Below are positions 43,375-53,351 of a stretch of 64,000 nucleotides of DNA, piece by piece. Made by a program: the position numbers and the translations under genes. A model generated the notes under the pieces. It was not told where the DNA came from and searched no databases. It saw nothing but the letters and a program-made list of their open reading frames with translations. Each line of letters starts with the position of its first letter. Position 1 is the stretch's first letter. This stretch comes from Brevibacillus fluminis. Lineage in GTDB: Bacteria; Bacillota; Bacilli; Brevibacillales; Brevibacillaceae. The DNA lies in contig NZ_RHHQ01000005.1 in NCBI RefSeq assembly GCF_003710825.1, positions 62,001 to 126,000 of the forward strand, written 5' to 3'.

Positions 43375-44193
43375 ATGTCTGCTTATGTTGGTGAATTGAT
43401 TGGTACGATGATCCTGATTATTTTGGGTGCAGGCGTTTGCGCGGGGCAAAACCTGAAAAAAGCGTACTCGCAAAATGGAGGATGGATCGTCATTACGCTT
43501 GGATGGGGTCTCGCGGTCGCATGCGGCGCATACGCGGTAGGCAGCATCAGCGGTGCGCATCTCAATCCGGCGCTCACGATCGCGCTTGCGTGCATCGGGC
43601 AGTTTCCGTGGGAACAGGTGCCGGGCTATATCGCGGCGCAATTTGTCGGCGCTTTCATGGGCGCAACGTTTGTCTGGCTGTTTTACTATCCGCATTGGAG
43701 AGAAACGAGCGATGTTGGAGCGAAATTGGGCGTATTCGCAACCGGGCCTGCAATCAAAAATATAGTAGCCAACCTGTTTAGTGAAATTCTTGGTACATTC
43801 TTTCTGGTCTTGGGATTGCTTGCCATCGGCGCGAATAAATTTGCAGAAGGACTGAACCCGTTCGTCGTCGGCTTCCTGATCGTGGCGATCGGCTTGTCGC
43901 TGGGCGGAACAACCGGCTATGCGATCAATCCGGCTCGCGACCTTGGACCGCGCTTGGCACATGCGCTGCTGCCGATTCACGGAAAAGGGGATTCCAACTG
44001 GGGTTATGCGTGGATTCCGGTTGTCGGACCGGTCATCGGTGCTGTAAGCGGGGCGTTCTTTTACAAAGCGTCCTTTGTGGACCACTCGCTGGCAGGCGTA
44101 ATCGGCCTCGCCGTGTTCATGGTGATTGGGATTGTGGTCGGAAACATGAGCAAAAACGTGAAAGTGGAACAGACAAAAAAATTAGCAGGATAA
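43375..44193 (+). CDS. glpF: glycerol facilitator GlpF
   Basis: A 272-residue aquaglyceroporin. Two NPA motifs are present (GAHLNPALTIALA and YAINPARDLGPRL); the Arg after the second one, and D instead of a small residue there, mark the glycerol channel branch. Six helices plus two half helices. ATG start behind AAAGGGGGACGGGAC. It is first in glpFK, downstream of a GlpP-type leader. It lets glycerol enter for phosphorylation by GlpK. Confidence 0.95.
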   Translation: MSAYVGELIGTMILIILGAGVCAGQNLKKAYSQNGGWIVITLGWGLAVACGAYAVGSISGAHLNPALTIALACIGQFPWEQVPGYIAAQFVGAFMGATFVWLFYYPHWRETSDVGAKLGVFATGPAIKNIVANLFSEILGTFFLVLGLLAIGANKFAEGLNPFVVGFLIVAIGLSLGGTTGYAINPARDLGPRLAHALLPIHGKGDSNWGYAWIPVVGPVIGAVSGAFFYKASFVDHSLAGVIGLAVFMVIGIVVGNMSKNVKVEQTKKLAG

Positions 44194-44240
44194 CAACCCT
44201 GCCAGAGAAAAAGTGTAGGATACCTATTTCCTTATTATAA

Positions 44241-45880
<1,640 letters not shown>

Positions 45881-45912
45881 TTTTTCCCAGCAGAGAAGGG
45901 AAGAATCGGACC

Positions 45913-47574
45913 ATGAACAGTCAACCTACATTGTCATCATTTCAACGCGAAGCTTGTTTGGAGGAGATGGAAAACGAGTGTCTCGATCTGCTGGTCATCG
46001 GCGGAGGAGTAACGGGTGCAGGCATCGCCCTTGATGCGGCTTCGCGCGGTCTTTCGGTCGGATTGGTGGAAAAACAGGATTTCGGGGCAGGTACCAGCAG
46101 TCGTTCGACCAAGCTGATTCATGGAGGATTGCGCTATTTGAAGCAGGGTGATGTCAAGCTGGTGCAAGAGGTCGGCAAGGAGCGGGCGATTTTGTTCCGC
46201 AATGCACCGCACATCGTCATTCCGGAAAAAATGATCCTGCCGATTGTCGAAAAAGGTACGTACGGCAGGCTTGCCACCTCGATCGGACTCTATGTGTACG
46301 ACCTTTTGGCGGGCGTCGAGAAAAAAGAGCGCCGGATCATGCTGTCCAAAAAGCAGACGGAGGAACGGGAACCGCTCTTGCGCCGGGATATTCTCAAAGG
46401 CGGCGGCCTTTACTATGAATACCGCACGGATGATGCGCGCTTGACCATCGAGGTGATGAAAACAGCGCGTGCCCACGGGGCCAAATGCGTCAATTATACG
46501 GAAGCGACGGATTTTCTCTATGAAAACGGCAAGGTTGTAGGCGTCAAGGTGCTCGATTTGGCCACGGGAAAAGAGCATGCGCTGTATGCGAAAAAAATCG
46601 TTAATGCAGCAGGGCCGTGGGTCGACGGACTGCGTGACAAGGACAAATCGCTGTTTGGCAAACGACTGCATTTGACAAAAGGCGTGCATCTGGTCGTTCC
46701 TTATGAGCGCTTGCCGCTCAAGCAGTCAGTGTATTTCGACGTTGCGGGCGGGCGGATGATCTTTGCGATTCCGCGCAACAACGCGACATACATTGGGACG
46801 ACCGATACGAATTACCAAGGCGTGCTGGAGCGTCCGACTGTCAGCCAAGAGGACGTCGACTATTTGCTCAAGGCCGTCAACGATATGTTCCCTTCCGTCA
46901 AGTTGACCGAGCAGGACATCACCTCCAGCTGGGCAGGATTGCGCCCGCTGATTCACGAAGATGGCAAGTCGCCGTCTGAGCTGTCGCGCAAGGACGAAAT
47001 TTTCTATTCCAAAAGCGGGTTGATCACCATCGCCGGCGGCAAGCTCACAGGCTTCCGCAAAATGGCGGAGCGTATTGTGGATGTGGTGGCAGGGCAGCTG
47101 GCGCAGGAGGATGGCCGTTCATTCCGTCCGTGCCATACCGATCAAATTGTACTGGCCGGCGGCGACTTCTTGAAGGCGACACAGATTCCCGGCTTTATCA
47201 AAGCGCAGGCACAGCGTCTGCAAGCTGTAGGAATCGGCGAGGACAGTGTCGGTGCATTAGTAGGAAAATACGGGACCAATACCGAACAAATAGTAACGTC
47301 TTGCCTGGAACTCCTGGCGCAGGGCAAAACGCCGCAAGAAGCCTTGTTGTCCGCAGAGCTGCAATATGGAATCAACGAAGAGATGGTTATGTCGTTGAGT
47401 GATTTTCTTATCCGCCGCTCGGGCAGACTGTTTTTTGAGCGGAATACGCTGGCGTCCCTTTATCCGAAGCTGGCGGATGAGCTCGGGAGCGCGTTTCATT
47501 GGACACAGGCGAAAAAAGAGCGTGACATCACTGCGTTTGAAAGTGAGTACCACTTGGCAAAAACATTCCAGTAG
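45913..47574 (+). CDS. glpD: aerobic glycerol-3-phosphate dehydrogenase GlpD
   Basis: A 553-residue FAD-dependent dehydrogenase that feeds electrons from glycerol-3-phosphate to menaquinone at the membrane. Motifs: LLVIGGGVTGAGIALDAASRG (FAD), GTSSRSTKLIHGGLRYL, LTKGVHLVVP, GTTDTNYQG and TIAGGKLTGFRKMAERIVD. The ATG at 45913 is used: an open frame continues 39 codons upstream, but this runs through the terminator hairpin of the leader and cannot be coding. Confidence 0.95.
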   Translation: MNSQPTLSSFQREACLEEMENECLDLLVIGGGVTGAGIALDAASRGLSVGLVEKQDFGAGTSSRSTKLIHGGLRYLKQGDVKLVQEVGKERAILFRNAPHIVIPEKMILPIVEKGTYGRLATSIGLYVYDLLAGVEKKERRIMLSKKQTEEREPLLRRDILKGGGLYYEYRTDDARLTIEVMKTARAHGAKCVNYTEATDFLYENGKVVGVKVLDLATGKEHALYAKKIVNAAGPWVDGLRDKDKSLFGKRLHLTKGVHLVVPYERLPLKQSVYFDVAGGRMIFAIPRNNATYIGTTDTNYQGVLERPTVSQEDVDYLLKAVNDMFPSVKLTEQDITSSWAGLRPLIHEDGKSPSELSRKDEIFYSKSGLITIAGGKLTGFRKMAERIVDVVAGQLAQEDGRSFRPCHTDQIVLAGGDFLKATQIPGFIKAQAQRLQAVGIGEDSVGALVGKYGTNTEQIVTSCLELLAQGKTPQEALLSAELQYGINEEMVMSLSDFLIRRSGRLFFERNTLASLYPKLADELGSAFHWTQAKKERDITAFESEYHLAKTFQ

Positions 47575-47585
47575 GAGTGACCCTT

Positions 47586-48140
47586 TTGACAAATAAAATC
47601 GAACAAACCATCCTGCCGGCCGCACGCAATCTGAAAGAATTCGATGAGCTGCTGGAAAGCTGCTATGAGCGAATCATTTTGCTCAACGCTCACGTCGCCC
47701 AAGTGAAACCGTTGGGAAACCGGGCCCGAGCGTTCGGGAAAAAATTACTGATTCACGCCGATTTAATCGACGGCTTGAAATCGGATGAATATGCTATGGA
47801 ATTCATCGCGCAGGAAGGTAAGCCCGAGGGCATCATCACCACGCGCAACAACGTGATCCTGGCAGCGAAGAAAAAAGGACTGGTCTGCATCCAGCGCTTG
47901 TTTCTTATCGATACGATGGCGCTGGAGAGCAGCTTGGCCCAATTGGAGAGAACCAAGCCGGATTATGTGGAAGTGCTACCGGGCGTCATCCCGCACTTGA
48001 TCGAGGAGATCATCACTCGCACGCAAATTCCCGTCATCGCAGGCGGTTTTATCCGGACGCGGGAGGATGTCGATCGCGCGCTTCAAGCGGGTGCTACATC
48101 CGTAACCACTTCGCGCAAAGAACTATGGTCGAAAAGATAG
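47586..48140 (+). CDS. glpP: glycerol uptake operon antiterminator GlpP
   Basis: A 184-residue TIM-barrel-like RNA-binding antiterminator (ILPAARNLKEFDELLES, ILLNAHVAQV, LIHADLIDGLKSDEYAMEFIAQEGKPEGIITTR, DYVEVLPGVIPHLIEEI, PVIAGGFIRTREDVDRALQAGATSVTTSRKELW). It binds glycerol-3-phosphate and the leader RNAs of glpF and glpD. The likely start is TTG at 47586 with AGGAG eight bases ahead; a GTG at 47577 lacks spacing. It is 11 bases after glpD. In B. subtilis glpP precedes glpF; here it comes last. Confidence 0.93.
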   Translation: MTNKIEQTILPAARNLKEFDELLESCYERIILLNAHVAQVKPLGNRARAFGKKLLIHADLIDGLKSDEYAMEFIAQEGKPEGIITTRNNVILAAKKKGLVCIQRLFLIDTMALESSLAQLERTKPDYVEVLPGVIPHLIEEIITRTQIPVIAGGFIRTREDVDRALQAGATSVTTSRKELWSKR

Positions 48141-48150
48141 TCTGGCGTGA

Positions 48151-48156
48151 TATAAT
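48151..48156 (+). promoter_or_regulatory. extended -10 promoter of molybdopterin oxidoreductase
   Basis: TGATATAAT contains a perfect TATAAT with a TGn extension, 43 bases before the chosen start. No clear -35 hexamer. Confidence 0.5.
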
Positions 48157-48198
48157 CTCTTCCATAAGCTATTGATGGCTCGAAGGGAGATGTGTCAT

Positions 48199-50211
48199 GT
48201 GAAACAGTTGAAAACCGTTTGCCCGCACGATTGTCCCGATACATGCTCGATCATTGCTACCGTAAATGAGGAAGGGCGCGTCGTCACGACCAAAGGAGAC
48301 CCGGACCATCCGTTCACTCGCGGCGCACTATGTTCCAAAGTCCTCCGCTATCCGGAACGTGTCCATTCCAGCGAACGTCTGCTGTATCCGCTCAAGCGAA
48401 CCGGACCCAAAGGAAGCGGGCAGTTCGAGCGGATCACTTGGGAGGAGGCGCTCGACACGATCGTAAGCCGCCTGCGCGAAGAAACGGCGCGCTACGGGGG
48501 CGAAACCGTCTATTGTTTTCACGGAAGCGGGAATATGGGCGTTATTCAGATGAACGCGCATGTTCCGTTTTTTCATAAAATGGGCGCGAGCCAAGGGCGT
48601 GGCGATCTCTGCTCGCCGGCTGCGAACGAGGGATGGCTGTATACGGTCGGAAGCCTGGTGGGCAGCCGCCCTGAGTCGGTAGCCCATACGGATCTAATGC
48701 TTGTCTGGGGCAGCAATATGGCGTCGAGCAACATGCACATGCTCGCGTTTTTCAAGCAAGCGAAGAAGAACGGGGCCAAGATGATCGTCATCGATCCGTA
48801 CCGCAACCGCACGGCCAAGCAAGCAGATTGGTATGTACAGATCAAGCCGGGCACGGACGCCGCATTGGCGCTCGGCATCATGCATGTGCTGGTGGCTGAA
48901 GAGCTGATCGATCGCCCCTATATTGAAAAATACACGCATGGATTCGAGGAACTGTGTGCGACACTTCCGGACTATTCGCCTGAAAAAGTGGAAGCGATTA
49001 CGGGCGTGAGCGCAGATGATGTGCGCAAGCTGGCCCGGATGTACGGACAAGCGCGCGCTCCGTTCATCCGCGTCGGCATCGGCCTCTCCCGCAACCGCCG
49101 CGGCGGCATGTCCGTTCGTTCGATCGCATGCTTGCCTGGTTTGGTGGGCGCGTACCATAAGAAAGGCGGCGGCGCGATCATGTTCACGTCGGACGCGTTC
49201 CCGAAAAATATGGACGTACTGGCTCGTCCTGACCTGCTTCCGGAAGACACGCGCGTGCTCGACAACGTAAGGGTCGGCTCCAATCTGCTGCATGTGCAAA
49301 ATCCGCCGATTAACTGCTTTTTCGTCTCGGGCGGCAATCCGGCGATCACGGCACCTGACGTTGAGTTGATCCGCAAAGGGTTGACCCGCGACGATCTGTT
49401 TACGGTCGTGCATGAGCAGTTCATGACCGATACGGCGAAATATGCGGATATCGTCCTGCCGGCTACGACATCTTTCGAAAATTTCGACGTGTTCAAAAGC
49501 TATGGGCACACGTATATGCAAAAAGTAGACCCTGTGATTGCGCCGCTGGGCGAGGCGCTCAGCAACCGCGAGCTGTACTGTGAACTGGCGAAGCGCATGG
49601 GCTTTACCGAGGACGTGTTTACGTTATCCAACGAGGAACTGGCTCTCGCGCTCTTCCCGACAATCGCTGCGGATGAAGTGAAACGTACTGCATTCCTTGC
49701 GGGGGAGACGCTGGAGCTGATCGATTTCGACACGGTATTCGCCAATGGATTTGCGACCCCGACGGGCAAGCTAGAGTTTTATTCGGAGCAGATGCTCCGC
49801 GATGGATACCCCGCGGTGCCGACTTATCGCGAGGTCGAACAGGAAGAAGGGGCCCTTCATTTACTGACCCCACCTGCACACTACACGCTGAACTCATCGT
49901 TTGGGGCGGTCGACAAGCTGCGCGAACAGGAGCAGCGGCCGACGCTGCAGGTGAACCCGGTAGACGCATTGGCGCAAGGCATCGAGGAGGACGGCTGGAT
50001 TGAGGCGTACAACGAGCGCGGCTCGCTTACGCTGTGGGCCAAGTTGACCGAAGACGTGCCGCCTGGTGTCGTCGTCGCCGAAGGGGTATGGTGGACACAG
50101 CATACACCGGACGGCAAATCAATCAACTTTTTGACTAGCGAACGGCTGACCGATATGGGTTGGGGAAGTACGCTGCATGATAATCGGGTGTCAATTCGCA
50201 AAGAGGCATAA
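48199..50211 (+). CDS. molybdopterin-dependent oxidoreductase, cytoplasmic
   Basis: A 670-residue Mo/W-bis-MGD family enzyme (DMSO-reductase superfamily). The N-terminus carries CPHDCPDTCS and RGALCSK, an iron-sulfur motif, followed by ERVHSSERLLYPLKRTG and cofactor contacts (CFHGSGNMG, WGSNMASSNMHM, VIDPYRNRTAKQADWYVQIKPGTDAALA). It ends with a molydop-binding domain (LQVNPVDALAQGI). There is no Tat signal, so it stays in the cytoplasm. The GTG at 48199 follows AAGGGAG by 9 bases; other upstream starts are directly on that site. No FeS or membrane subunit genes are adjacent. Substrate unknown; formate, thiosulfate and polysulfide reduction are all possible for this family. Confidence 0.88.
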   Translation: MKQLKTVCPHDCPDTCSIIATVNEEGRVVTTKGDPDHPFTRGALCSKVLRYPERVHSSERLLYPLKRTGPKGSGQFERITWEEALDTIVSRLREETARYGGETVYCFHGSGNMGVIQMNAHVPFFHKMGASQGRGDLCSPAANEGWLYTVGSLVGSRPESVAHTDLMLVWGSNMASSNMHMLAFFKQAKKNGAKMIVIDPYRNRTAKQADWYVQIKPGTDAALALGIMHVLVAEELIDRPYIEKYTHGFEELCATLPDYSPEKVEAITGVSADDVRKLARMYGQARAPFIRVGIGLSRNRRGGMSVRSIACLPGLVGAYHKKGGGAIMFTSDAFPKNMDVLARPDLLPEDTRVLDNVRVGSNLLHVQNPPINCFFVSGGNPAITAPDVELIRKGLTRDDLFTVVHEQFMTDTAKYADIVLPATTSFENFDVFKSYGHTYMQKVDPVIAPLGEALSNRELYCELAKRMGFTEDVFTLSNEELALALFPTIAADEVKRTAFLAGETLELIDFDTVFANGFATPTGKLEFYSEQMLRDGYPAVPTYREVEQEEGALHLLTPPAHYTLNSSFGAVDKLREQEQRPTLQVNPVDALAQGIEEDGWIEAYNERGSLTLWAKLTEDVPPGVVVAEGVWWTQHTPDGKSINFLTSERLTDMGWGSTLHDNRVSIRKEA

Positions 50212-50222
50212 AACAGGATGGG

Positions 50223-50254
50223 AAAAACTTGGCGCTTTTGGTGGCCAAGTTTTT
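50223..50254 (+). terminator. intrinsic terminator after molybdopterin oxidoreductase
   Basis: AAAAACTTGGC pairs with GCCAAGTTTTT around a 10-base loop. Confidence 0.88.
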
Positions 50255-50380
50255 CGCTTTTTTCAGGCCAAAGCTACTTGGTTTCAACTTTCAATAGCTT
50301 GTAAAGTACTTGATCCTTACTTCTAAATGATGTACATTAATTTTACATTGACATTACTGCAGGTCTAAAAAGGAGGAGCC

Positions 50381-50983
50381 ATGTCACCACGTACCAAAGA
50401 ACAAAATGATGCGATCCGGGAGATGCGGATGAACCAAATTATGCAAGCGGCTGCGGAAGTATATTTGGAGAAGGGCATTCAATTGGAAATACGCGATGTT
50501 GCGGTCAAGGCAGAGCTCGGCTACGGAACTGTGTATCATTACTACAAAAATAAGCACATGCTTTTGGAAGATTTACTGTGGGATGCCCTGAATCGAACGG
50601 AGACGGCAGTACTGCCCGCTTTGACGGGGGACGGCGGCAGTTTGCTTCAAGCTGAGTCGTTCTCCAGGCTGCTCCTGCAAACGTGTATCCAGGATCCTTC
50701 CGTATTTATTTTGCTTAAAACGGTTGCGGATAATTTTCATCACTTCCCGGGAAACCGGTTCATCAAGCTGTTTGCCGATTTTCAGGAACGGATCTATTTG
50801 CCGTTTGTGGAAATGATTCGCGAAGGAATCGGTTCCCAATCATCGGAGAAAACAGCAACTCTGATATTTGGCTCGCTCGTTGGCTGCGCAGCATTGAACA
50901 TCCACCACAATATGCACAACGAGATGGACGTGGAAGGGATCGTCGATATGATTTTTTCAGGCATACAGTCAAAGGAGAAATGA
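50381..50983 (+). CDS. TetR-family regulator
   Basis: A 200-residue regulator with an N-terminal HTH (IMQAAAEVYLEKGIQLEIRDVAVKAELGYGTVYHYYKNKHMLLEDL) and a helical ligand domain. ATG behind AAAAAGGAGGAGCC. Its last codon overlaps the start region of a methionine aminopeptidase gene (AAATGA junction), so the two are co-translated. A short palindrome typical of TetR operators lies 1 kb downstream (52008-52020), before a membrane-protein gene, and is a possible target. Ligand unknown. Confidence 0.88.
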   Translation: MSPRTKEQNDAIREMRMNQIMQAAAEVYLEKGIQLEIRDVAVKAELGYGTVYHYYKNKHMLLEDLLWDALNRTETAVLPALTGDGGSLLQAESFSRLLLQTCIQDPSVFILLKTVADNFHHFPGNRFIKLFADFQERIYLPFVEMIREGIGSQSSEKTATLIFGSLVGCAALNIHHNMHNEMDVEGIVDMIFSGIQSKEK

Positions 50984-50988
50984 ATGGA

Positions 50989-51735
50989 ATGGTCATCCTG
51001 AAATCAAGAGCAGAAATTGAAGAAATGAGAAAAGCCGGCCGAATTGTCGCTGCTTTTCATCAAGCAATCGCAGGTATGATCCGGCCGGGTGTCACGACGC
51101 TCGAGATCGAGTCGTTCGCGGTGCGGTTCCTGAAGGAGAATGGAGCCAAGGCTTATACGATAGGCTACAACGGCTATCCGTTTGCGACATGTGCGTCTGT
51201 CAACGACGTCATTGCACATGGTTTTCCGAGCCGGAAGCCGCTCAAGGAAGGCGACATCGTCAAAATCGACATCGTTGCGGAGGCGGATGGCTGGATCGGC
51301 GATTCAGCTTGGTGTTATGCGGTCGGCGACGTGTCGGAAGAAGCTCGTAATCTGATGCGAGTAACGAAGGAATGCTTATATCTTGGTATCGAAAAGGCTG
51401 TCGTCGGAAACCGGATCGGCGATGTGATGCACGCGGTTCAAACGCATGCCGAGCGAAACGGATACTCGGTGGTTCGCGATCTGCTCGGTCATGGCGTAGG
51501 AAGGGAGATGCATGAGGAACCTAATTATCCCCACGTCGGGAATCCGGGCAAAGGGTTCCGCTTGAAGGAAGGGATGGTTTTAACGATCGAGCCGATGCTG
51601 AATGCCGGAAAAGCGAAAATGACGATTGATGCCGACGGATGGACCGCCAGAACCGCTGACGGCAAGCTTTCCGCACAGTACGAGCATACGGTCGCCATTA
51701 CTGCGGATGGTCCGATTATATTGACCGCACAATAG
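50989..51735 (+). CDS. map: methionine aminopeptidase, type I (accessory copy)
   Basis: A 248-residue type I methionine aminopeptidase that removes the initiator methionine from new proteins. The five metal ligands can be seen: Asp in VKIDIVAEADG, Asp in WIGDSAW, His in LLGHGVGREMHEEP, Glu in LTIEPML and Glu in QYEHT; the substrate histidine is in VIAHGFP. The ATG at 50989 gives the family-typical 'MVILKSRAEIEEM' start; an in-frame ATG three codons earlier sits too near AAGGAG. It is coupled to a TetR gene and not to ribosomal-protein genes, so it is probably a second, regulated copy. Confidence 0.92.
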   Translation: MVILKSRAEIEEMRKAGRIVAAFHQAIAGMIRPGVTTLEIESFAVRFLKENGAKAYTIGYNGYPFATCASVNDVIAHGFPSRKPLKEGDIVKIDIVAEADGWIGDSAWCYAVGDVSEEARNLMRVTKECLYLGIEKAVVGNRIGDVMHAVQTHAERNGYSVVRDLLGHGVGREMHEEPNYPHVGNPGKGFRLKEGMVLTIEPMLNAGKAKMTIDADGWTARTADGKLSAQYEHTVAITADGPIILTAQ

Positions 51736-51915
51736 AATTCATTCCTTATATTGTTCAAATTTGATTTTGAACAAGCAAAAAAATCGGCCACTGCTCGCGT
51801 TTTTGAACACAGCAAGGCAGCCGATTGATTGTTGCTAACTGGGGACCATAGTTGAACAACAACAGCGGCAGTCTAAGACTTTATCAGGGTCTTAAACCAC
51901 CGCTTTTTCTTTTTA
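51736..51915. other. gene-free stretch with three hairpins
   Basis: Three inverted repeats can be drawn: TTGTTCAAA with TTTTGAACAA (51753-51776), AATCGGC with GCCGATT preceded by seven A's (terminator-like on the minus strand), and AGCGG..TAAGAC with GTCTTA..CCGCT followed by TTTTTCTTTTT (terminator-like on the plus strand). Between the last two, GTTGCTAACT and AGTTGAACAAC can also pair. It could hold a small RNA or just the end of the aminopeptidase transcript. The rest to 52000 shows nothing else. Confidence 0.4.
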
Positions 51916-52000
51916 TGGAACAGTCTATTCCTTATTTTCCAAAGTTCGCCGAATTCTCAGTCGAAAAATCTTGTTAGATCAACGGAATCATTTTTTCTTA

Positions 52001-52030
52001 TTTACAAACCGACCGTCGGTATGTTACGCT
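52001..52030 (+). promoter_or_regulatory. promoter-spacer palindrome, TetR-type operator
   Basis: ACCGACCGTCGGT (52008-52020) is a perfect 13-base palindrome. It fills the spacer between TTTACA (52001-52006) and TACGCT (52025-52030), so a repressor bound there would block the polymerase. Similar ACCGACC-type motifs are known targets of TetR-family regulators. Confidence 0.6.
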
Positions 52031-52074
52031 AAATCCAGATCAAAGAACGGTTCAATCAAAGGAGATGTTCACAA

Positions 52075-52713
52075 ATGAGCGTGCCTCAATCCATGAATAA
52101 GAAAAAAATCATCCGTGGCATCGTGATGACGCTGCTGATCAACGGCGCCCTTCCGCTTGCCGTATACCAAATTTTGCTGGGCTATACATCCAGCTTCGTC
52201 GCTTTATCGATCGCGGCTGCGATCCCGTTGGTTGATAACCTGTTCAGCCTGATTCGCTACCGCCGCCTCGACGTTTTCGCTTCCTTCATGCTGCTTGGCT
52301 TTATTCTGAGCCTGGCCGCGGTTTTCATGGGGGGAAACGAGCAGCTGATTTTGCTGCGTGAATCATTTGTCACCGGCGCGCTTGGCTTGCTGTTCTTCTG
52401 TTCCTTCTTATTTCCGCGCCCGCTCATCTATTACTTCGCGCTCCGTTTTACCGTAGGGAACGACCCGCAACGCGTTGCCGAATTCGCAGCGAAATGGCAG
52501 CATGCGCACTTCCGCTTTGTTTTGCGCATCATGACGCTTGTGTGGGGAGTGGCCCTCGTCGGGGAAGCCGCTGTGCGCTCCTATCTGGTTTACCACCTGT
52601 CGATTACGCAGTTTCTGGCCGTATCCAATTTCGTCGTCTACGGCTTCATCGGGGCTGCGATTTTGTTCACCGTCTATTTCCGCCGCTATGCCCTCAAACG
52701 GATTGCCAAATAG
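52075..52713 (+). CDS. VC0807-family membrane protein
   Basis: A 212-residue protein with about six transmembrane helices (15-35, 45-62, 68-85, 100-120, 150-172 and 185-205). The LPLAVYQILLGYTSSFVALSIAAAIPLVDNLFSLIRYRRLDVFA stretch and FRLIYYFALRF-like segment (PRPLIYYFALRFTVGNDPQRVAEFAAKWQ) match VC0807-type proteins of unknown function. ATG follows AAAGGAGATGTTCACAA. It has its own promoter with a TetR-like operator in the spacer and is followed after 13 bases by a GNAT gene. Confidence 0.8.
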   Translation: MSVPQSMNKKKIIRGIVMTLLINGALPLAVYQILLGYTSSFVALSIAAAIPLVDNLFSLIRYRRLDVFASFMLLGFILSLAAVFMGGNEQLILLRESFVTGALGLLFFCSFLFPRPLIYYFALRFTVGNDPQRVAEFAAKWQHAHFRFVLRIMTLVWGVALVGEAAVRSYLVYHLSITQFLAVSNFVVYGFIGAAILFTVYFRRYALKRIAK

Positions 52714-52726
52714 GGAGGTATCTGCC

Positions 52727-53221
52727 ATGGAAATCGTTCAAGCGACTCCCGCACTCGCAGGATCCTTGCCCGCGCTGTTTTCCGCGGCGAAAAAACATCT
52801 GCGAAGCCAAGGCATTAAGCAGTGGGACTTTTTCTACCCGAATTCCTTTCTCATCCGAAACGATGTGAAAAAAGGGGAGCTGTACGGAATTCTCGAAGAT
52901 GGTCGGTTTATCGCAGCAGTCACGTTAAATACGGTAACGCCGCGCGAGTACGAGCAAATCTCATGGACGCATCACCGAGCGCTCATCATCCATCGACTGG
53001 TCGTCAGCCCGGATGCGCAAGGCAGGGGGATTGGGAAGCACATGCTCTCCTTTTGCGAAAATTTTGCCCGCGCGCATCAGTACGACAGCATTCATCTCGA
53101 TGCGTACACGGACAATGCGGCAGCCGTATCGTTATATGACCGCAACGGCTACCAGCGCCGGGGCGAGGTGCGGTTCCCAATGCGCCGGCATCCGTTCATT
53201 TGTTTTGAAAAAGTATTATAA
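52727..53221 (+). CDS. GNAT-family N-acetyltransferase
   Basis: A 164-residue acetyltransferase. The acetyl-CoA pyrophosphate loop is LVVSPDAQGRGIGKHML and the C-terminal strand-helix is LDAYTDNAAAVSLYDRNGYQRRGEV. An N-terminal segment rich in aromatic residues (KQWDFFYPNSF) probably shapes the substrate site. The ATG at 52727 follows AGGGAGGTATCTGCC; the longer open frame upstream runs inside the preceding membrane-protein gene and is not coding. Substrate unknown. Confidence 0.88.
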   Translation: MEIVQATPALAGSLPALFSAAKKHLRSQGIKQWDFFYPNSFLIRNDVKKGELYGILEDGRFIAAVTLNTVTPREYEQISWTHHRALIIHRLVVSPDAQGRGIGKHMLSFCENFARAHQYDSIHLDAYTDNAAAVSLYDRNGYQRRGEVRFPMRRHPFICFEKVL

Positions 53222-53309
53222 ACCACCTTCCATTCGTCGGTAGATGCCCTGTGGCCTCTATCGTTTTTTGATAGTGCCCAGGCGAAACCAAGACTTCCAA
53301 CGCACATGC

Positions 53310-53315
53310 TATAAT
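53310..53315 (+). promoter_or_regulatory. extended -10 promoter of PAS-sigma-54 activator
   Basis: ATGCTATAAT combines a TGn extension with a perfect TATAAT, 36 bases before the start codon. Confidence 0.55.
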
Positions 53316-53351
53316 AAAAAGAATGAAGGCTGTAAGGTGGAGGTGGCCGTG

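Noticed and set aside
52538..52726. Upstream extension of the GNAT frame by 63 codons
   Set aside because: It lies inside the VC0807-type gene in another frame; a clear ribosome binding site precedes the ATG at 52727.
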